Source: Apostichopus japonicus (lineage: Eukaryota > Echinodermata > Holothuroidea > Aspidochirotida > Stichopodidae). From it: a DNA stretch of 64,000 nucleotides. The translations under genes were made by a program, and so were the position numbers. Under the pieces are notes generated by a model. That model did no database searches. It was given only the letters and a program-made list of their open reading frames with translations, and was not told the DNA's origin. Each line of letters starts with the position of its first letter. The first letter of the stretch is position 1. Positions 25,201 to 40,200 of the stretch are shown here, in pieces. Location of the stretch: contig NC_092576.1 in assembly GCF_037975245.1 (NCBI RefSeq), forward strand, positions 39,987,111 through 40,051,110. The letters are read 5' to 3'.

Positions 25201-28200
25201 GAGAAGCATTAAAGATAAAATAATATAAATGATCTTACCCATCACAAGCACATCGTACAGCACAATGCCGCCACTGACACCGTTATCGTAAACACACGCG
25301 TAGAGTCCTTCGTGTTCTACCAACGTGTTCTGTAAAGAAAGACTGCCCTCATCTTCTAGTTTGTATTCCTTGTTGCTGATTTTTGTGTGATTACTTTTCT
25401 GAAAGATGCTAACATACAGAGTTTCAAAAGCATCTTGTTGAGGTGACCACTTCCAAACGACTAAATTTATTCCAAGGTCTGTACAGGATAAATTCATCGG
25501 TTTATGGATCTTCAAATATATTCTAATGGGAGTTGCCAAAGAAGTGTAATCCATCCCTTTTTCAATCAAAAGAACGTTTTTGTCTTCCACTAGAATCAGT
25601 GGAACACTATTCGCTCGGCAGACCAGAAGACTTAAGACAGATGACTCCCCGAAAGAGAACGTTGTTGTAACATGTGATGTATATGTTACATTATCAGTTG
25701 TGAAATTCCTGTAGTTTGATGGTAGGATGTGATCGCCACCATGAGTTATTATCGTCCAACTTAATTTGACTGCAGGACGGCTGTCTCTGACAGAGCAGTT
25801 AACTTCAACGGAATCGGCTGTAGACTTAACACAGGTAGTACCGTATGTATTCAAACACTCCTCGATGACTGGAATGGTTATAGCTGGTTTCACTAAAAAA
25901 AAAACAAAAAAAAAAACAAGAGCATCAATGATGCAGTATCTCAATACTGGAAGTTCTAATTTCGATTGCTCGTTTCATATCTTTGCTCTGTCTCTACAAT
26001 TATCAATATCAATATATATAATATTTTTGGTCATATAGTTTGACGTCAATGACAACAGTCAAATAAGAAGAGGCGAACAACTCCACCATATTCTTGATGC
26101 CCACCTTGAGAAAGCTAGGTCTATCGACCTACTGTACGTTACTCTAGACTGTAGTGGTGACTACCATCAAAACTGTGTACACTTCCAAGTATCAAAACAA
26201 CCCACGTTTTTCCTTCTCAATAATTTTGACATGAAGATTTCGTGGATTTATGACTTGGAAAAAATAATGTACAAGTAGATTACAAGTTTTTAATTGAAAG
26301 TGATGGGTGGCCTCCTCCTCCCCTTATAGCCACCCCAGTTCCTCTCCATATTAGTATTTTCTTTTAATTCTTTGAATATTTGATGTCAAACATCACAGGT
26401 TCAAAAGAAAGCTAAACATACTTCTTATAACCTTATAGTTATACATCTTATATCCTTATAAATGAAGCTAAACATACTTCTTATAACCTTATAGTTATAC
26501 ATCTTATATCCTTATAAATAAAATAGGGATGCACCGGATATCCGGTCCGGCCGGACTATCCGGCCGGATAGTGAGAAATTATCCGGTTCCGGCCGGATAT
26601 TTTTCAAAATCCGGCCGGATCTTTTTCAAAATCTGGCCTGAATCATCCCTTAAAAAGGTGTTGGTATTAACTTAAATCAATGTTAACTATTTCCAAAAAT
26701 TAATAAAAACATTCAAAGTAAGGAAACATTAGGTTTAACATGTTTAATTTAATTTTCTCAATGGTCTGACCCACTGTTTCTAAAGATCAACCAAAAAAAT
26801 ACAACTACTGTAATTATATGAAGCTATATACAACAAATAAAGTTTGCAGTGAAATCATTTCTTGCAGCCTTCATCAGTTTAATATTGTAGTTATTTTATT
26901 AAAGAATGTAGATTACACCACTTCAAGTCATATTTAATCTCATAAATGGGGTCTTAATTTCACCTTCTTTGTAATATGCATATACCTCACCTAAGATTTG
27001 CTCCTTGTTTCATACTTCTACTTCTTATTAATGATTTCTTTTGTGTAATGAAAAAATCCGGTTCCGGCCGGATTTTATCCGGCCGGATTTCACGTACTAT
27101 CCGGCAAAATCCGGTTCCGGCCGGATCCAAAAATTTGGATCCGGTGCATCTCTAAAATAAACATAACCTTATCCAATTTTTATAGTCTTATAAAAGTTGT
27201 GATGCTATGGCTGGCTCCTCTTTTATACATACTCCAGTGAAAATAAAATGTGATAGATTATAAGTTTTGTTCTTAATTCTTTCTTTTTTTTGGGGGGGGG
27301 GGGTTAAAGAAATATACCAAACAGGCTGTTAATTCATAATGATGCTTCGTTCTAGATATGCACAATATACACTCTATTCCAAACTAATAGTTGTTGTATT
27401 ATCCCATTCACATTATGTTAAATTTATGGAGTCACAGTTAAAATATAAGTTGGAAACTTAAGTTAAAATTAAAACACACTGTAAGGCAATCGAACAAACT
27501 TACTGTACCCTGGCCCAAAACTGCCTGAACACCACCAGTACAATGCTAATGTGGCCAATACTAAATGTAGGCCTAATATAGGATGCACTACTGTAGGCCT
27601 AGCCTAAACTTGTAAACACAACAATGTGTATACGTAATTATACAAAAATACCTGATGGGCAATCAAACAAACTTATCATGACTCTTGCTCTGAAAAACTA
27701 CCTGAACAACAGTACAATCCTTAAATTGATATTACTAAAACCATGGAGCTATAAACAGACGAAGTCCTAATATAAATTAAATGCAGTACGACAATGTGTA
27801 TGAAATTAGTGTGCAATAAATTTTGAAAATTGGTCGCGAGGGTGGCCATTTTCGTATATCTAACATGTAGCTGCCATGAGTCCTAACCAATCTGCTACAA
27901 ACCAGAATTGGAGGCGGGGCTTGAGTCATTGCCAATCTGCTACAAACCAGACTTGGAGGCGGGGCTTGAGTCATTGCCAATCTGCTACAAACCAGACTTG
28001 GGGGCGGGGCTTAATTATCAAAAACAAGGAAACAAACAAGTTTTGGAGCGTGTGCAAAAAAGCCTTGGTTCAATGGTTTTTCAGAGGGATTTGGCCAAAT
28101 TTGGACATAAATCGGTGAAAAAGTCATGGAATGAGATACAATTCTGGAATAAAAAATAGTAACTTTTGTTGGCCTATATGATATATGCTTGCTCTGGAAA

Positions 28201-31200
28201 TTTCAGAGAAAAAGAACTTTGTATGAAGACGCTGAAAATTTTTTAAGAGAAGAGAGAGTCCCACTTACTGTTACAATATCTCTATACATGTAATGTATTG
28301 AGATAAAAACAAGAGCATCAATGACGCAGTATCTCAATACTGGAAGTTCTAATTTCGATTCCTAGTTTCATATCTTTGTTCTGTCTCTACAATTTTCAAT
28401 ATCAATCATGGTACAACAAATACAGAACTTGCATTTACGCTACTCTGCAACGAAAAGTCTCTGCAGGTTACACTTCATTCCTGCGAGTGTTGCCTTTAGC
28501 GCCCATTGCCTGTTTGTCGAGAGAACAGCGTTGCAAGGTTTATTAATGTCATAGAATATTTAAGAACTTGTTTTTTATGTGATATCCTTCATCTTGGGTC
28601 AGTCTCTGTTGGACTTTTTGGTCATATAGTTTATGATGTATCAGGTTCCTAGACATCAATCAGCTCTTCGTGATGAATTGAAAAGTATTTTTGGATACGT
28701 GAAATGTACATCTTATGTAGGAACCTCTTGTTAATTTTTCTTCACACTGGTGAATATGAATGTACGATTTAGTGCAAAAAAATATTACAAGAAGTTGTTT
28801 TTCTAGGTTAATCAAAGTTTATTGAATCAAGGCAATGCATGAAATGGCGTGAAAAGTTCTGAATTAAATTAAGAAGTCCAAAAAGTTACTATATCCCAAG
28901 TGCCCACATAGGAGAATCCAACCTGCAGATGCAGAAAGAGTCCTGAAAATGAAAGAAAACAATAATAAAAACAGAACGTTGGATAATAGGAGACAATATA
29001 TAAAGTCACATGACGAATGACTTCACATTGCTTTTAAATGCAACAAGCCCATATTACATAACACGTTGTAGTGGAACTTGTAAATGCATTTTCTCTCTGA
29101 AAATGACAGAAACATACAGCATTACAGGGTGGAGAATTTCAAAACAAAGTGAAATAGGCACATGCACAACCAAAAACCAAAAAAAAAAAAAAAATAACTG
29201 CTATATGAATTCACAAACAAAAGAATACTGACAAAATGCGTTGCAAACACTGTACGAAAATTCAGTGCACACTTATCCATTGGGCAAAGTAGAGAACCAA
29301 TGTTAAATTGTCACTGACTCGACCAACCTGTAATGTAGCCTACAGTACTTTATCCACAATTAGCAGGTGGGCCTATGTATCTGGGTACACCAGATAAAAT
29401 CACACAAGGTAAAGCTATACTTAGTACTAACCAGAGCCGACCAAGGCAGTACTTTTTTTTAATATAAGCTTATTTAATTTTCAAGTACTATTATATGTAT
29501 AGTAAAGGCTTCATAACTGACGCACCCCCGTAATTGACGCACCTTAAATTATTACTAGCAACGATACAGCAGGCCACCTAAACTTTTTGCAGTCAAGCAG
29601 AATTACATATTTCATGATTTTGAATGCATTTGCTGACCAAGTTGTGGTATTTTTTAAGCTTTTAACATCCTCCCCCAAGTTTTGCACGTTTTTTGGCCAA
29701 TTGGAAATCTTACACCCTAAAAATTCCCAACATTACCTCAATATGATAACACTACTCTCTGGGACATGACCTGTCTGAGCTTAGAGGCTCAGAGTCAGAG
29801 CATAGCAAACAGGGGTATGAAAGAACTTGGCACGGCAGACATTTTGTGGTCAAATTCTGCTGAATTGTACGATGCATAAGCACAGAAACTTAAATATTTT
29901 GAGATCAGAACATTTCTGAGGAACTACACATATGAAAAACACATACAGTTGAGTAATTTGGATTTTTCCTTGATATATATCATTGATCAAATCCTTAAGT
30001 GCATCAATTATGAGCCCACCATGCTACTGGGCATGAAGGTATTGCCAGTGCTGAAAACCACCAGTGACAGTTCTAGTCAGAAGTAAACTAATAATACCAG
30101 CATAGGCTTAGTATTGTGTAGTTGTACTATCACTACCCTACTACTAAGTGCTTAAGTCCTCCAAAATTCAAGGCAACCACATTGTATTCCTAAACGATGT
30201 CTTGAAAGCAAACATATTCATAATTCATAAACACACGGTCCCGTAATATGAGTACACTGCACTATAGAATACTTAAAACTACAACCCTAGGCTACACACT
30301 ATGGTAACGTGCATATACATGTACATATGCAATTAACCACGATAGGATACGTTGATGCCCGTTTACAAGTGCAACCTTAAAAAATGTCACTTTAAATCAA
30401 CCCAGAATGCTGGAAAAACTCCGAATTTAGCCTCAAATCATTGTTTAACTTGTTTTAAACAATCGACCGGACGATGGAGGTGGTACTTCCTTGAAAACGG
30501 AAAATGTGCAATTCGAAAGATGAAAGGATTTTACTTACGTTTCGTTTTTATTTTTCAAGCCGAGGCAAAGTAATTTTCGAATTTCATCCACATTGTGAGT
30601 CCGACATCGTCGCAAACAGATATTTAATGAATATTCAACTTCTTTTGTACAAAGTTTTGCTTGAAGCAATTCGATGGCTGCTTTATGAATATGTATTAAA
30701 ACGGATTTTCAGACGATATCCAAGCCGCAGTGTACTAAAATCTAGTGATGGGCTTAGCTCCCACAATGCATTTCACCGCTTTTGCGAAGTGTTTAACGAT
30801 TGCGCAATAACACAGGTTTCAGAGCGTGTGCAAAAATGGGTTATTTCAACTGTATTTCAGTCCAAATTGGCCCGATTTGGACATAAATCGGTGAAAAAGT
30901 CATAAAGTGAGATAAAATTCTGGAATAAAAAATAGTAACTTTTGTTGGCCTATATGATATATGCTTGCTCTGAAAATTCCAGAGAAAAAGAACTTTATAT
31001 GAAGACGCTGAAAATTTTTTAAGAGAAGAGAGAGTCCCACTTACTGTTACAATATCTGTATACAAGTATACATGTAATGTATTGAGATAAAAAACAATGA
31101 ACAGTACATTTGCTAGTAACGATCACATTGGTTATTGATAGGCACGTGGCTATATTTGAAAGTTATTGAAGAACAAGACTGTTCCATGTAACCGTATATT

Positions 31201-34200
31201 GTTTCAGAAAGATCAGTTTGATATAGTTGGTTATTCTGATACTCCAATGCGTGAAAGTTTCTGTTACCAAAATTGCCTGCAAAGTTTGCTGCATCTTTGG
31301 GTGAAAATTTATGATATAGCAGCTCTGAACATTTCAAATTTGGGCACATTTTTATCAATGCAACAGCTGAGTAAATGGTACCATATTGAAGCTTTAACTA
31401 ACAAAATCATTCACTAAATTGTTAACAATGTATTTAAATCCTTCATCCAATGAGGAAAACAATAGTATATGAGGTGTCATAGTTGCCGATGTGTGTTATT
31501 TCCGCTTGGTCGAGTTCGGGAAAAGGTCAATGCTGCCCTCGTCCAATGGTGTGTAGGATGTAACCTTTTATACCCACCTCCTCGATTTGCATACTTATGT
31601 AATCGATGCACACTTACGTAATCGATGTATACTTACGCATTATGTAAGGTTACATTTCTGTGTATTTGTTGTTTGCTAATTTGTAAGAGTAGTTTTGTAT
31701 TGAAAACCATAAATAAACCTTTTAATTATGACCAAATTTGACCTTTAAATGCCCAAAATATTGGTGAAATGTTCTGTTTGAGGGTGCTGTTCACAAGCAT
31801 CGTTAGGCATATGACCCTGAAAATGCAGTTTATTTGTAGTCCCTATGCTAGTGTACAGTACTACCCTCTAAATTGTTAAGCACCTGTATGCAAATTCTAA
31901 TAAGTTGTTGTCATTTTAATTACTCAAATCAGCTTTTGCAAGCATTTTCATATCGAGTCGTAAATTTGATAAGATAACATTAAATACACAAGTTTTTTAC
32001 TTGAGTTTTCATAAATAAGATCAATACAGTCTTGAAAAATGGTATTTAAAGAAAAATTGAAATGTACTCACAGGCCCAAAGTGGACCCTCAATTAGGGCC
32101 AGAAGTGAGATTTCTTAAATATGAGGGCGCTGTTCGTAAAACGTACGACACGCTTGACTTTTTTTGGGCACTCTTCCTGTACAACTACCACTGGACAAGG
32201 ATCCTATGCAAATTATTTCTCAAACATGCCTTTGTTTGTGAATATGGAGCACACTCAATGTAGGGCCCAGAAAAGGCCACTATCTCATTTTCTGCCAAAG
32301 AATTACTTTTCCTCAAATTTTCCTCAACATTAGCAAAGTTCGAAGACTGGTCACATGTCTTCCACAATATCTGCAATATCAGACATTTATGCAAAAGATG
32401 CCTCCAAAATTGAGGGAAAATTTTGATTGCCAGGCGTGGCCGTATCCTTTGAGACATGTGGCAAGACACCATAGCAATTTCAGACGATTCTGAGAGGTTT
32501 CTACGTGGAATCGACCCAAACATCTGGTGATTTGGCATGGATAGACCTATATATTTATTTTCAAACAAACTCAATGGTTTGTAGGATTCAAAAGAAATGT
32601 TAGTTCTTATCAGAAGAAGTTGTTGCTTTTAGAAAAGAAAGAATGAAAGATGTTCATTCAGCAAGAGCCCAAGGGCACTATGGTTCCTTGCTTGTAAGGA
32701 ATATTTACAAGGGAGCAGCACTGTCTTAAATTTGTTTTGTGGTCCGGTGTACACACATAAAATTATCGCCAAAATATCACAAATCAACCGTTAGTCCTTT
32801 TGAGAACCTGTTGAGGACCAGGTGTCTGATATGAGCAATAGTTGGCTATTTTTAACAGAACTCACAGAATGAATCCTAAAGATACTTATTAAGAATTTTA
32901 ACAAAACAAAACAAAACCTTGATCTCTAATGACTTAGCATACAAATGTTGCAGAGGAGTCAAATTATGAACAATTAAGATCGAAAGATGCCCATGAAAAT
33001 TCAAAGAATCGACTTAAAAGAAACTATTACGGGTCAGTGGAGGTCAACCTGAGGTCAAATGTCACCCTATTGGATTACAATAGCGTAACTCCCAACCTTG
33101 ATGGACATTTGATTCTCAAGTTATTGCAGAAATAATAGTTTTTGACCACTAATTGACCATTTTGACCTTGGATCACATGACTGTTATGTTTGAAACGATC
33201 CCTTACCCCATTCACAACTAGCACACAAATATCAACCATGTCAGCCCTTGTCAGTGGTAGTTTCACAAGTTATTGCCAAAACTTCACATTTTGATCCATA
33301 ATTGACCTTTGGTGACCTTGGAGCACATCACGGTTATTTTGGAAAATGTGCCCCTACTTCATTCACAATTTTTGCCAATATACTGTATCAGCCATGTCAG
33401 ACTGTGTGACTAGGAGTTGTTGCAAAACTTAGCATAAGTTGGCAGGTTTTTGCACATTTAAGCAAACTTGAATTACCTTGGATGACCTGATGGTACTTAA
33501 CAAAAATATTCCCTTTGATGATGTGAAATCTGTCTTAAAATTGTTAATTGCTCCAATGTACACACACAATGTTATTGCTAAAAAGGTATCAAAACCAACC
33601 TTTGGCTTTATAACTTGAGAACCTGGTGTCCGATTGAAGTGGGAGTAGATTTCTCCTGTATAGCACACAGAGCTCTATATTATATCAAATTATTGACACA
33701 CTTTTTCTTTGCCCCATATCTCCCAAAGTGAGCATATTTTTCAAGATTTGACCATTTGACCTAATAGTAAGATGTAGTTTGACACACTGATTCAAAAAAG
33801 CAACATGACATGTATGTACGACCATCCTTGCCACATGTACTTATTAAACCAAACAAAACCTTGACCTCTGATAACTTCGCACAGTAACGTCACACAGGGT
33901 CAACCCATGGACAATATTGATCAGAAGGTACCTTTGAGATCCGAATATGGCTACGAAAATTCAAATAACAATGGAAACTAATATAGGTCACCAGAGGTCA
34001 ACCTGAGATCAAAGGTCACCCAGATTCGAGTCGACTATTGGATTACAATAGCTTAACTCCCAACCTTGACGGACATTTTGTTCTCATGTTATTGCAAAAA
34101 TACTACTTTTGACGACTAATTGACCTTTGCTGACCTTGGATCACATGACGGTTATGGGTGGAATCGATCCCTTACCCCATTTACAACTATTACCAAAATA

Positions 34201-37200
34201 TCAACCATGTCAGTGGGAGTTTCACAAGTTATTGCCCAAAAAAAAAAACACATTTTGACCCTTAATTGACCTTTGGTGATCTTGAATCACATAACGGTTA
34301 TTTTTTAACACATTCCTCTACCTAATTCACAACTTGTTCCAATATACCAGCCATATTAGGACTAGCAGTTGTTGCAAAATAAGCATAATAGGCCATCAGC
34401 TGAAGGTCTAAATTCGCTTGTTTCGTTCCAGCAACTGCGGGTCTAAAATTTCTCTACAGCATTGAATACATAAATTAACTAAGATTAATGATCCAAAAGT
34501 TCTCCATGTACTTTCCTGCAGTTTTTTTGCAATTCCGCTCGAAAGATCGAACTATATTTTTAATTGCGTATGTTAAGAAACCTGCCGTTTTACGTTCAAA
34601 AGTTGTGCGCCAGTGAGATATCTGTACCATGTGATATGAATTGTCCAATGAGCCATGAGTTCTGTGTGCAATCTTTGTGGAAAACAACAAACATGGCGGC
34701 TCCCACGGGCGCTAGTCAGTCTCCGACACACGGAAATCTACAGTGCTCAGTGCACATTGAATCTGTAAAATTTGAAGCATTCAACTTAGGCACTGACGAA
34801 TAAACGATGGAATAAAGTTACTTCCTGCGCTAAAGATTGGCTTAATCTCAGCGGCGGAGACAGTGATATCGCCGTACTACTGATTACTCCATGGCCTACT
34901 ACGATCAAGCGTGTGTTCAACAGCATAGTATGATGGGGTTCCACGATAAGTGTTACAGGCGGTTCGTTGATAGCAAGCACATTGCTGCAAGAAAACGGAC
35001 AGTTCCAGAGGAGACCCCATATGATTTAAAACGAAGAATTGACGGAAAAGATCGAGGAAACCAAGCAGAAGCTCTGGTGTATTGCCTGTTCAATTTATTA
35101 TATGTGGGAAAAGAAACAATACATTACTAGGCGTTGCAAACGGGACAAGCTGCAGCAGGCAGAGACTTTCGATGGAGGTAAGCCTAAGCATACTACACGA
35201 CTCTACTTGTACTTCTGTGGCATAGTGAAAGTGTTAAGAGAAGTTGCATAATGCAAGATCAGTAGCTCTTAAGGGATAGAATCCAAGTCAAAGGGCACAG
35301 TGTTGGACCTGAACATAATATAATTACTTAGTGGCATGGTCATCTGATTTGTTTTGTTATGAGGTGGTAGGAACGGTAATTTGTTTCAAATTCTCCATCC
35401 GGGGCACTAGCCTAAGTGTTAAATACAGGCTTCATAGTTTTCTTACTGTGGCCCTTTATTTGAATGATAGAGATATTATATTAGTTAGAAAAATAAGTGT
35501 AACAGAGGTGCAATAAGGTTAGGTTTGCAAGGTCTTATGGTCAGCCTGTCTAGCTTTACCAAAATGAACAAGTATCTGTCTCCTTTACTATTAGTAACAG
35601 ATATACTCTACCATTGTATAATTTAAACCATAACATTAAGAGATAATGTACTGTACTGTCAAAAAAAGCCTGTTTTAATTCTTTTTTGCATGACATTGGT
35701 TTGCAAAATTTGAATGTGTCTTTGTTTGTCCATAGAAGATGAGCAGATCACATGGTATATAAATAAAATTGTCTTAGTTCTTATTTGTTCAAACTTACAC
35801 TTTGATCAACAGAAAATGCAAAACAATTTGCTTTTTTTATTTCATTTTATTAAGGTATTGCTTCGACAAGCAGCAGAGCGGAAAAAAGATGAGCCCAGAT
35901 TTTATGAATATTAGAGGAAAAGACCGTGTTGCCATTGAAGTGAGGAACCACTCTCTATGTTGAAGAAACTAGATACAATTCTTGACAAGGAAGACATATA
36001 GATCTTGAAAGGTAAAGTACTCTCTTCAATGTGTGGTTCATTGAGTGTTCAGGGGTGGATCTAGGACTTTTGGAATATGGGGGTCCTCCCCCAAGGAAAA
36101 TTAAAAAATTCTCTAAACGCTTTGAGATGCAATATCAGGTTAATCTTTCCATTGAAATTATTAAAGAAATTTGCAACATATTTCTAGCTGAATTGTAATT
36201 ATATTGGTACCCCATCATAAAATGTGAGACTCAAAAATATCCAATTTCATGGTACAAGGTGTTCTGTTCATCTCCTCCTCAGAGCAGAGATTACCACCAA
36301 CAAAAGATGCTCTGATCCAGCATGTTAAGCGCTGCATCAACCAGGCTGCTATTCACAGTAGGGCATTGCAGCCAAGGATTGATGCACTCTCACCAGAGGG
36401 ACATGGATGTAAACTTGAAAATGATGACCTTATAATCACTTGGATGACGAAGCCACCTGACCCAGATGTTTTGCTTCAGTGTGTCAGCAGTAGCTGTAGA
36501 GTCGGCAAATGTCTTAAAGGAAGATGTTCCTGAATGAATGCACAACTACCGTGTACAGACCTATGTAAATATAGAAATTGCAGCAACTTCCAAGAAGATG
36601 TTGAGATTGTTGATGCAGGGGAAGATGATTTGGAGGATGAACTGTGATGGTGTTAAATCTCGATATCTTAGTCTGAAATTTTAATCAAGTTTGAAGTTTG
36701 TGAAGAGGGTTAACTTTTTCAAAGTCATGTTGTCATTATTTTGTTCCCCAGAGTTTAAAGGAACCAGTAAACATGACCTTAATCATATATTCATTTTAGC
36801 TATTAGTAGTTTTACGTAGATTACCCTACCTACCAGACACCTTTGATAAATATCCACATTTTCTTCAAATCACACTTTTTTTTTAGAGGGGATGGGAGGG
36901 GGGAGGAGGGTGTTATGGGCATGCTTTACCTCTTGCATATTCACAACTACATTTACTGATGACGATGACGCAAATACCGCGTCGTGAGACCAGTCAAAGG
37001 TTTATATACTGTTGTTGGGGAACCATCGCCCCTGACCCTGTTCCAATATCACGGTTCTTTATTGTTTGCCGTAACATTTCGTTACCTGTTTTATTCATAT
37101 TGTTAATATGTTCTGTGCATCTGTTCAAGTTTTGACTGAAGGATATTCAAGTCTTTAGTGACTTTTATTTCATCTAATTATCTTCACTTCTACTATACGG

Positions 37201-40200
37201 AATAGACTTTCCCTTTTCCATACCATATCTGACTTCCATGCAGTGAATTGAAGTGGATACTGTTAAGACTAGTACAACTGTCCTTGGATGAACTTTTAAT
37301 CACTTATTAATTCCGCGCCGCGCCTTTTGATGAAAACCTGTATCTTGAATCATCGCAAAGGCCCAGCTCTACTACACCATTGAGTGTATCGACCCAGTCT
37401 TAATAGATACATTATTTCTTTATATCTGGGGCTTAAGTTAACTGTCTTCGTTATTCACTTATTTGTACCATTCACCTTTATTATTCATATTATTTGTAGA
37501 ATATAGAACTATTATTATTCAAAATACCATTCGAAACCTTGTCGATCTTTTCTTTTATGCGTTAACTCCCTTGGAAACTCTTTTTGCAGGAATACGAATT
37601 ATAAACATGTCGTTTCAGTAACAAGGAGAAAGTACCTAGTTTTGCAGGAGACTGTAGAAAGAGTACTACGGTAACGGATATATACCGACTATAACTTTAT
37701 TTCACATCTACGATATGCCATGACGTCTTAGTGTGCCAACTTATATATTGATTTATACAAAAGAAATAGCTCACTGGTCTTGGGGCATTGGTACATCTCA
37801 TTGTAACTAGGGATTTAGCTACATGTAAAGTAGAGGGGGAGGGGGTCGCATTTGTAAAACAGTTTGGATGGGGAGTGTAACAATTATGGAGAGGAACTTT
37901 TCATTATATGTGTGTATTTACGCATACATGCACAGACGAAATGCATTCATAACATAGGGGGAAAATCTAAAAATATTTGATTTATTACAAAGCATTATAT
38001 CTGAGTTTATTAAAAGTGGTACATTTTTATAATTAAAACCCTTAAGTTATAATGTGCAAAAATTGTATTTCATATTTCAAAGTTGAAAATGTGATTTTTT
38101 ACCATTTTGGCGAAAATGGAGGGGGGGGGGGCACAACTTGTAATGCCTGAAAACAACCCTCACTGACCCTTAGACCAGAATCCTCTTCCACCATTCTTGT
38201 AACCCTGACCCAACTATTATACAAAAAAAATATATCAGTCGTAATTTAACATATAAGAAAAGAGTGGTATGTATGCACCACTGTACCAAATCTAACGTTA
38301 ACACATGTGTTCCTAATACATAGCATCGTAGCACGTAATGTCTACATAACATACCCAATTTCAAGGGTTTCTTACAAAAATACTGCAGGAAATTTTTTGG
38401 AGAACTTTTGATATAATGTTTGTGATGCATTAAACTACCCAAAAATGCATTAAAAATCTAGACCCGGTGTTGCTGGAACGAAACTGATTTTACAGCCACA
38501 TTTTGAGCTTCAGCTGATGGCCTATAAGCTAAGAATTGCGGACAGAATCAATTATACAAATCTTGTCCTTGTGTTCAAAGCAAGGAATGGTTAGTCCCAG
38601 TTCACCTAAAAGAGCTTCTCCAAGAATACAGACCTAGCAGAGTGCTTCGTTCAAGCCTACAACATATCCTATCTGTTCCTACTATTCGCACTTTCGCCTA
38701 TGGGGGACATTTCTTGCTAGATCAACTCCACAGCTCTGACACAGTCTCCCCTTGCATCTGTAAACAATCCAGCATGTGTCAACTTTCCAAAAAGAACTCA
38801 AGACATTCTTATTCATGAATGCGTATCCATTTGTTTGATAACTGTTGTGTCCATTTTGGGTACTTTGCTCCTGCAGAGCTTCTGAGCATTTTTTTAACAG
38901 GATAAAAGCACTTTACAAATTCTCATAAAATTATTATTATAAGTTGGCAGTTTTTGCACATTTATAGCAACCTTCAATGACCTTGGATGACCTGATGGTT
39001 GTTATCAAAAATATTCCCCTGATGTGAAACCTCTCCTAAACGTGTTATGTGTTTCAATGTACACACACAATGTTATTGCGAATAAGGTATCAAAACCAAC
39101 ATTTGGCCAGTTGGCTTTGTGACTCTTTGCCAAACAATTTGCTCAAAATTACACATAACTTCTATTTGACTAATGTAGAGTAAGTGAGTTACATATTTTC
39201 CAGAATTTAGTGATACCCAGAAAGGATCAGAAAATGTCAGCTCTTATGAGTAGCACTCCCTTGTGGGCGTTAACCAATTAATGCACGTACAGAATTTCTG
39301 TACAGAATGTTTATTTCAAAATGTTTCAATTTCCAGAAAGAATAGTCTTCCTATGTGAAATATGGACAAAGGCTATCACTAAATTCTGGAAAATATGAGC
39401 AAATGGACATTTTGTTTACCAATTTTGAGCTGACAAATCAGCTCTGTCACCAACTATCCCTTCGATAATTGTTGTTAGTAAATAAGAGTTACATGACATT
39501 GTTTATACACTTTGAAATATTGTCATATTTGACCTATTGAACCCTTGATTCTAAGCCGGTCAAGCTGGCGAGGTCCACTGTGAGTTTGTTTAAAGCAGAT
39601 AGCAGCAAGAATCAACTCTTAAACAGATTCAAATTCTTGAATGCCTGTTTGTTTTGTTAAACACCTATTAATCCCCGTCAAAACACTTAACTGAACTGAT
39701 GTTGACCACACTATCTTCACTAAATGGAAATCATAGCATTGGGGAACTATGAGATCAATTGTAGCTTTAGTTCTGGAGTTTTCACGTTTACAAGGTTTTC
39801 AGACTTCCAAGTATGAAGTTTAAGAAATATATACTTTTTGAGTTATCGTGTTTACAAAGGTTTCAGACTTTGGCCTCTTTTAACCTCAAATGACCTTTGA
39901 CATTCGCAGAAAAGTGGCGTTTATAGTGCTCTGAACAATGGATCCACATACCAAATATGAAGTTAATCAACCATGATATTTGTATACCGTGTTTACAAGC
40001 AAGTGTCACTTACACACACGTATTCATTCACAGGCAAATTGCAAATACGACATAGTTAGTATATTCATATTAATCAACTATATATGTTTATTTGCTCTAT
40101 TTACTTGATAATGATCGATAATGTCATGTTTTTATCACATACTTTTCTTCATTTCCGTTTTGACACTTTAGGTCTACAATAATTTAACTATCAAAGCTAC

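Noticed and set aside
27876-28159. Repeated peptide frames with CQSATNQTWRRGLSH units
   Set aside because: Produced by a 45-bp minisatellite whose period is a multiple of three.
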